From Vigna angularis (taxonomy: Eukaryota > Streptophyta > Magnoliopsida > Fabales > Fabaceae), in assembly GCF_016808095.1 (NCBI RefSeq), contig NC_068971.1, positions 49,722,131 through 49,786,130 of the forward strand: 64,000 nt of DNA, given 5' to 3'. Positions 60,578 through 64,000 of this stretch are shown piece by piece. The first letter of the stretch is position 1. Each line of letters begins with the position of its first letter. The notes under the pieces were generated by a model. That model made no database searches, was not told where the DNA came from, and was given only the letters and a program-made list of their open reading frames with translations. Position numbers and translations under genes: made by a program.

Positions 60578-62905
60578 AATTATTTTTTGTTTGAGTTCCA
60601 TATAATTTAATTTATTAAAGTAAAAAGACGGTGAATTTTTTTAACAAAGAGATGAAAGGTTGTATTATTAAAATGACATGTATTAAAAAATAGTTTATTT
60701 TTTAATAGATATGAGGAGATGGTAGTATCATGTTCGCATTTCTTTAGAAAAATTAATTTACTAAAATTTAAAATATTAAAATATCTTGAATATACAGACT
60801 TTATTATTGAGTATATCAATTGTGTATGACCTATCTTAAATGTATCCTGAATTATTAATTGACTAATTTACAAATATGAGGCATTCTTGTGTAAGAATGA
60901 TTCGTAATTGTGTCATGTTATTCTAGCCTAGATAAAATAGAAAATCATTCACATCAATTTCCCAACTCAGAAAACTCCACGCAGCTTGATGAACGACTAA
61001 ATACTAAAATATGAAAAAAATTAATAGTTATTAACCTAATCAATGCATGTCCATATCAACAATATTACTTTTATGTGTTACCTATCCTTGGATAAAACAT
61101 AAACAAACTGTCAGAAAACTATGAGACATCCTCATACCAAAGAATTATTCACAGTTGTCTCCCATGTTGGTTTTATCTATACAGCTCCTTTGTCCATGTC
61201 CCTTAGCAACCACATCGATTATTTATTATCAACAAATTACTATCCAAAATAGTTTATTTTTCTTATCATACATATCACTAAAGTATTCAATTCTTCTGTC
61301 AAAATTTACCTTCTTTCAAACAAATTAACTGATTATCTTTGTAAAATTTATTTTTTTAGTTATATTTTTCAACCTATGTATTACTTAAATTTAGTTTGAT
61401 TTGGATAAAGAAGGTGAATAAAATAACATGGTGGTGTTGGTCTTTCTTTAAGATAATAAAGAAATGTGTGACATAAATATATAGCTTACGTAAATGTTGG
61501 GAAGCTTTTGTCGTTGTGTTGTTGTAAGTATGCATGCATCGTGAATTGTATCGACCTCTGCATCGATAATTTCTTCGGTGTCTTTTTCGTCGTTTTTATA
61601 TATTAGTTTCATACGGAAAAGAGAATTTGGCATTCGAATGACTAAAAATATAATTGACTCAAAATTTGAAGCTTAGTTCATCCTTCATATTCTAGTTTTT
61701 GTCTCTTTCTTTTCTTCTCCTTTTACATTAAGCTGTAAAATTCAACATAAAAAAGTGTAAAAAATTTCTATGATTATGACTGCTTCAAGCAATTGTTAAA
61801 AAATAAACTTTTTATTGCCTTAAATAGTTACCTTTCTATCTACTATTACTTGAGAAACCTATCTACACAATATCTTAATTAATCAATCTCATAAAACCTT
61901 GCTACAACATTTGTCACGCTTAGTTGAGATTTAGAAGAACGATCTTCAACTGAAATTAAAATTTAATAGCTAATCTTGAAAATATCTCTAATTAACTTCT
62001 TTTTTTCTATTCACATTTTGCAAGTGGACAATGGAATATTTAGGAGGTCATAGGATACTCTTTGTTATTGTCGTTGCTCTTAAGCTTGAATCTTGGTTAA
62101 CTCGGTAGCAACCCTCTATTATGTCATTTGTAGCTACTTTTTTATATGAAGATACTTCTTGGTAGGGTAAGAAGCATGAAACTGATTTTCTCTCCTTTTG
62201 GGTGCAAGTTAATTCATGTTTTTAAAACACTAACATGACAGTCGTGGTTAAACACATTGCTAAATACAGTGATCAAAATGTCATAATATTTCTTTGTCGG
62301 CAAAAGCATCATTCTGGTGATTTTTTTTTTAAATTATAAAAATTGGTAAATTTTAAAAATATTATAAAGATGGATATATATATATATATATATATGCTTG
62401 AATCTAGATAGAAAATTTAGTTTATGAGTAATAGCTTAAGAAATTCTGAAATTTACCAGCCTTTATAGTATGGTTGTTTCGGTTAGAGACATTAACAGGC
62501 TAAAGTCTCCATCACGAACAACATTCCTTGTAAAATAAGAAGAGAGTGATGCAGTTTTAAGTTGCAGACAAACAAATATTAAGGAATTAAATGGAAATGA
62601 AGTGGTGTTTAAGAAAGTAGAATAATAGCGAGAAGCTCGGGGGCATTTACATAGTTGTCTTGACATAAGCATTATATATAATTATATAAGGCCAAAGAAG
62701 ACCAGCTTCCAATATTGGTATCATGTTTCTAAGTCCTAAACACAAACCAAAAACTCTCTCAGCTTTTGTCTTCCTCTAGGGGGAGACTGGATTCTTCTTT
62801 GGATACACCAAAAAAACAAGCCACAGCTTTTAGTGAGGTCCATCACCTATAACGCAAAATACAAACATCAGAGAAGACACACAGAACCTTCCATTAGCCT
62901 CTCCA
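58617..62905. other. Intergenic, AT-rich
   Basis: No gene supported. It contains a (TA)n tract (60231-60283), a (CT)n tract (60545-60566) and a short TA run (62372-62394). The last 250 bases, less AT-rich, are the likely promoter and leader of the IDD gene, including CCTCTAGGGGGAGAC at 62773. Confidence 0.5.
60231..60283. repeat. (TA)n microsatellite
   Basis: A TA run of about 50 bases. Confidence 0.97.
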
Positions 62906-63928
62906 ATGTCAAATATTTCAGTTGATGAAGGAAGCTTCTCCTCAGGAAACAATGGGGAAGAAGTTCATCAAGAAACCCAACACCAACACCCTCAAAACCA
63001 CCTTCATGACTCTACTTCAGGACCATCTGCTGCTTCCAATACCAATGCTTCCACTAATCAACAAACCAAGAAGAAAAGAAACCTTCCAGGAACCCCAGGC
63101 AAATACTCAACTTCAGTTTCCTTTCTTTTCTTTTCTCTTTTTTACTGATCGTAATTGCAGACTGACAAATCAATTTTTCGTGTTTGTATACTTTAGTTTC
63201 TCTGCTGGTCAAATTCTAGAGAGATTCCATGTCCTACTCTGTAAACAACCCTCTATTCAAAAACATCAACCATTTAGTAAATATTTCTGAAAAGATTAAT
63301 CTTGGCTAAAAAAAACTAACTTTAGATAACCTTGTATTTTTACTTCTGGTTATGGCTATCAAAGTAAGGAAATTAAACATTAAGCGATATGGAAAATGGC
63401 AAAAAGTTCCTGATTCTAATACTATGCATACCCTTACTACTTGTGTAATGTTTTATCTGCTCAGTCTTTCTCAGTTTTCAGAAGTAGCATGGTATCATGT
63501 TATTTGCTAATGGATATGTTTTATGAAATAGACCCCAGTGCTGAAGTTGTTGCTTTATCACCAACCACACTGATGGCAACAAATAGATTCGTGTGTGAGA
63601 TCTGCAACAAAGGGTTTCAGAGGGACCAAAACCTTCAGTTGCACCGCAGAGGTCACAATCTTCCGTGGAAACTGAGGCAACGAACAAGCACTGAGGTTAA
63701 GAAACGTGTGTATGTTTGCCCTGAGCCATCATGCGTGCACCATAACCCAGGTCGTGCATTAGGAGACCTCACTGGCATCAAAAAGCACTATAGCCGCAAA
63801 CACGGTGAGAAGAAATGGAAATGTGACAAGTGCTCTAAGAGATACGCAGTGCAGTCTGATTGGAAGGCCCACCAGAAAACTTGTGGCACCAGGGAATACA
63901 AATGTGACTGTGGAACCATATTTTCCAG
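62906..63928 (+). CDS. INDETERMINATE-domain (IDD) C2H2 zinc-finger protein, 5' part
   Basis: Two exons are in the window (62906-63098, 63532-63928); the gene continues past the right edge. Exon 1 encodes 64 residues starting MSNISVDEGSFSSGNNGEEV and ending with the nuclear-signal KKKRNLPGTP. Exon 2 encodes the ID domain: finger 1 FVCEICNKGFQRDQNLQLHR, finger 2 beginning YVCPEPSCVHHNPGRALGD, finger 3 WKCDKCSKRYAVQSDWKAH (C2HC) and the start of finger 4, YKCDCGTIFSR. These factors bind DNA and work with DELLA and SCR/SHR proteins in root patterning, gibberellin signalling or flowering; which member this is cannot be told. The first intron requires a GC donor (CCAG|GCAAAT) paired with an AG acceptor at 63530-63531. 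Exon 2 ends at a normal GT. Confidence 0.93.
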
Positions 63929-64000
63929 GTACAAACTCCTTTCTTATTCAATGTACACGGCACAGTTGAATTGAAGTGGTTATAAGAGAAATTTGCACTT

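Overview
This window is nuclear DNA from a flowering plant, almost certainly a eudicot and probably a papilionoid legume of the bean/cowpea type. The genes are intron-split, with GT-AG introns and typical plant families: PGG-type ankyrin protein, HIPP, PPR-E, ATG18, MATH, WEE1, ELM2/SANT-like and INDETERMINATE-domain zinc finger. They sit in very AT-rich intergenic DNA full of (TA)n microsatellites and decayed transposon pieces. The legume assignment rests on my recognition of LTR and intron repeat styles common in that clade, so it is an inference.

Layout: 0.6-3.7 kb (-) ankyrin/PGG membrane protein. 4.6-10 kb, gene-poor repeats. 10.1-12.9 kb, an orphan exon (-) and a decayed nuclear-envelope NEMP/PNET2-type gene (+). 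13.9-15.2 kb, a non-autonomous element with long inverted ends. 15-19.5 kb, repeats and a MITE. 20.6-21.8 kb (-) HIPP metallochaperone-like protein. 25.6-26.5 kb, NET1-like pseudogene piece. 27.0-27.9 kb (-) dephospho-CoA kinase. 28.0 kb tRNA-Gly(CCC). 28.7-29.3 kb LTR-like remnant. 31.2 kb degenerate tRNA-Gly copy abutting a PPR-E gene (31.35-32.75 kb, +). 34.2-37.5 kb (-) ATG18a-like autophagy protein. 37.9-38.1 kb, two tRNA-Asp genes (-), the second with an odd anticodon loop. 39.6-41.1 kb (+) double-MATH protein. 41.4-44.3 kb, retroelement-like sequence. 44.4-44.6 kb, a WSD-like exon fragment. 46.8-49.9 kb (+) WEE1 kinase. 54.3-58.6 kb (+) SANT-domain chromatin protein with a coding minisatellite. 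62.9 kb to the right end (+), the 5' part of an IDD zinc-finger gene that runs off the window.

The genes do not form a pathway or operon. They are independent housekeeping or regulatory loci in ordinary eukaryotic arrangement. I reconstructed the exons of eight complete protein genes by hand; each joins to an uninterrupted frame of the expected family size (548, 300, 237, 463, 423, 314, 492 and 965 residues). I did not find convincing evidence for a new biological system. The best leads are a 39-bp coding repeat in the SANT protein, a duplicated tRNA-plus-flank that ends beside a PPR start and supplies an ATGA-overlapping uORF, two candidate GC-AG introns, a tRNA-Asp with an 8-nt anticodon loop, and a long-inverted-repeat element with unexplained internal cargo.
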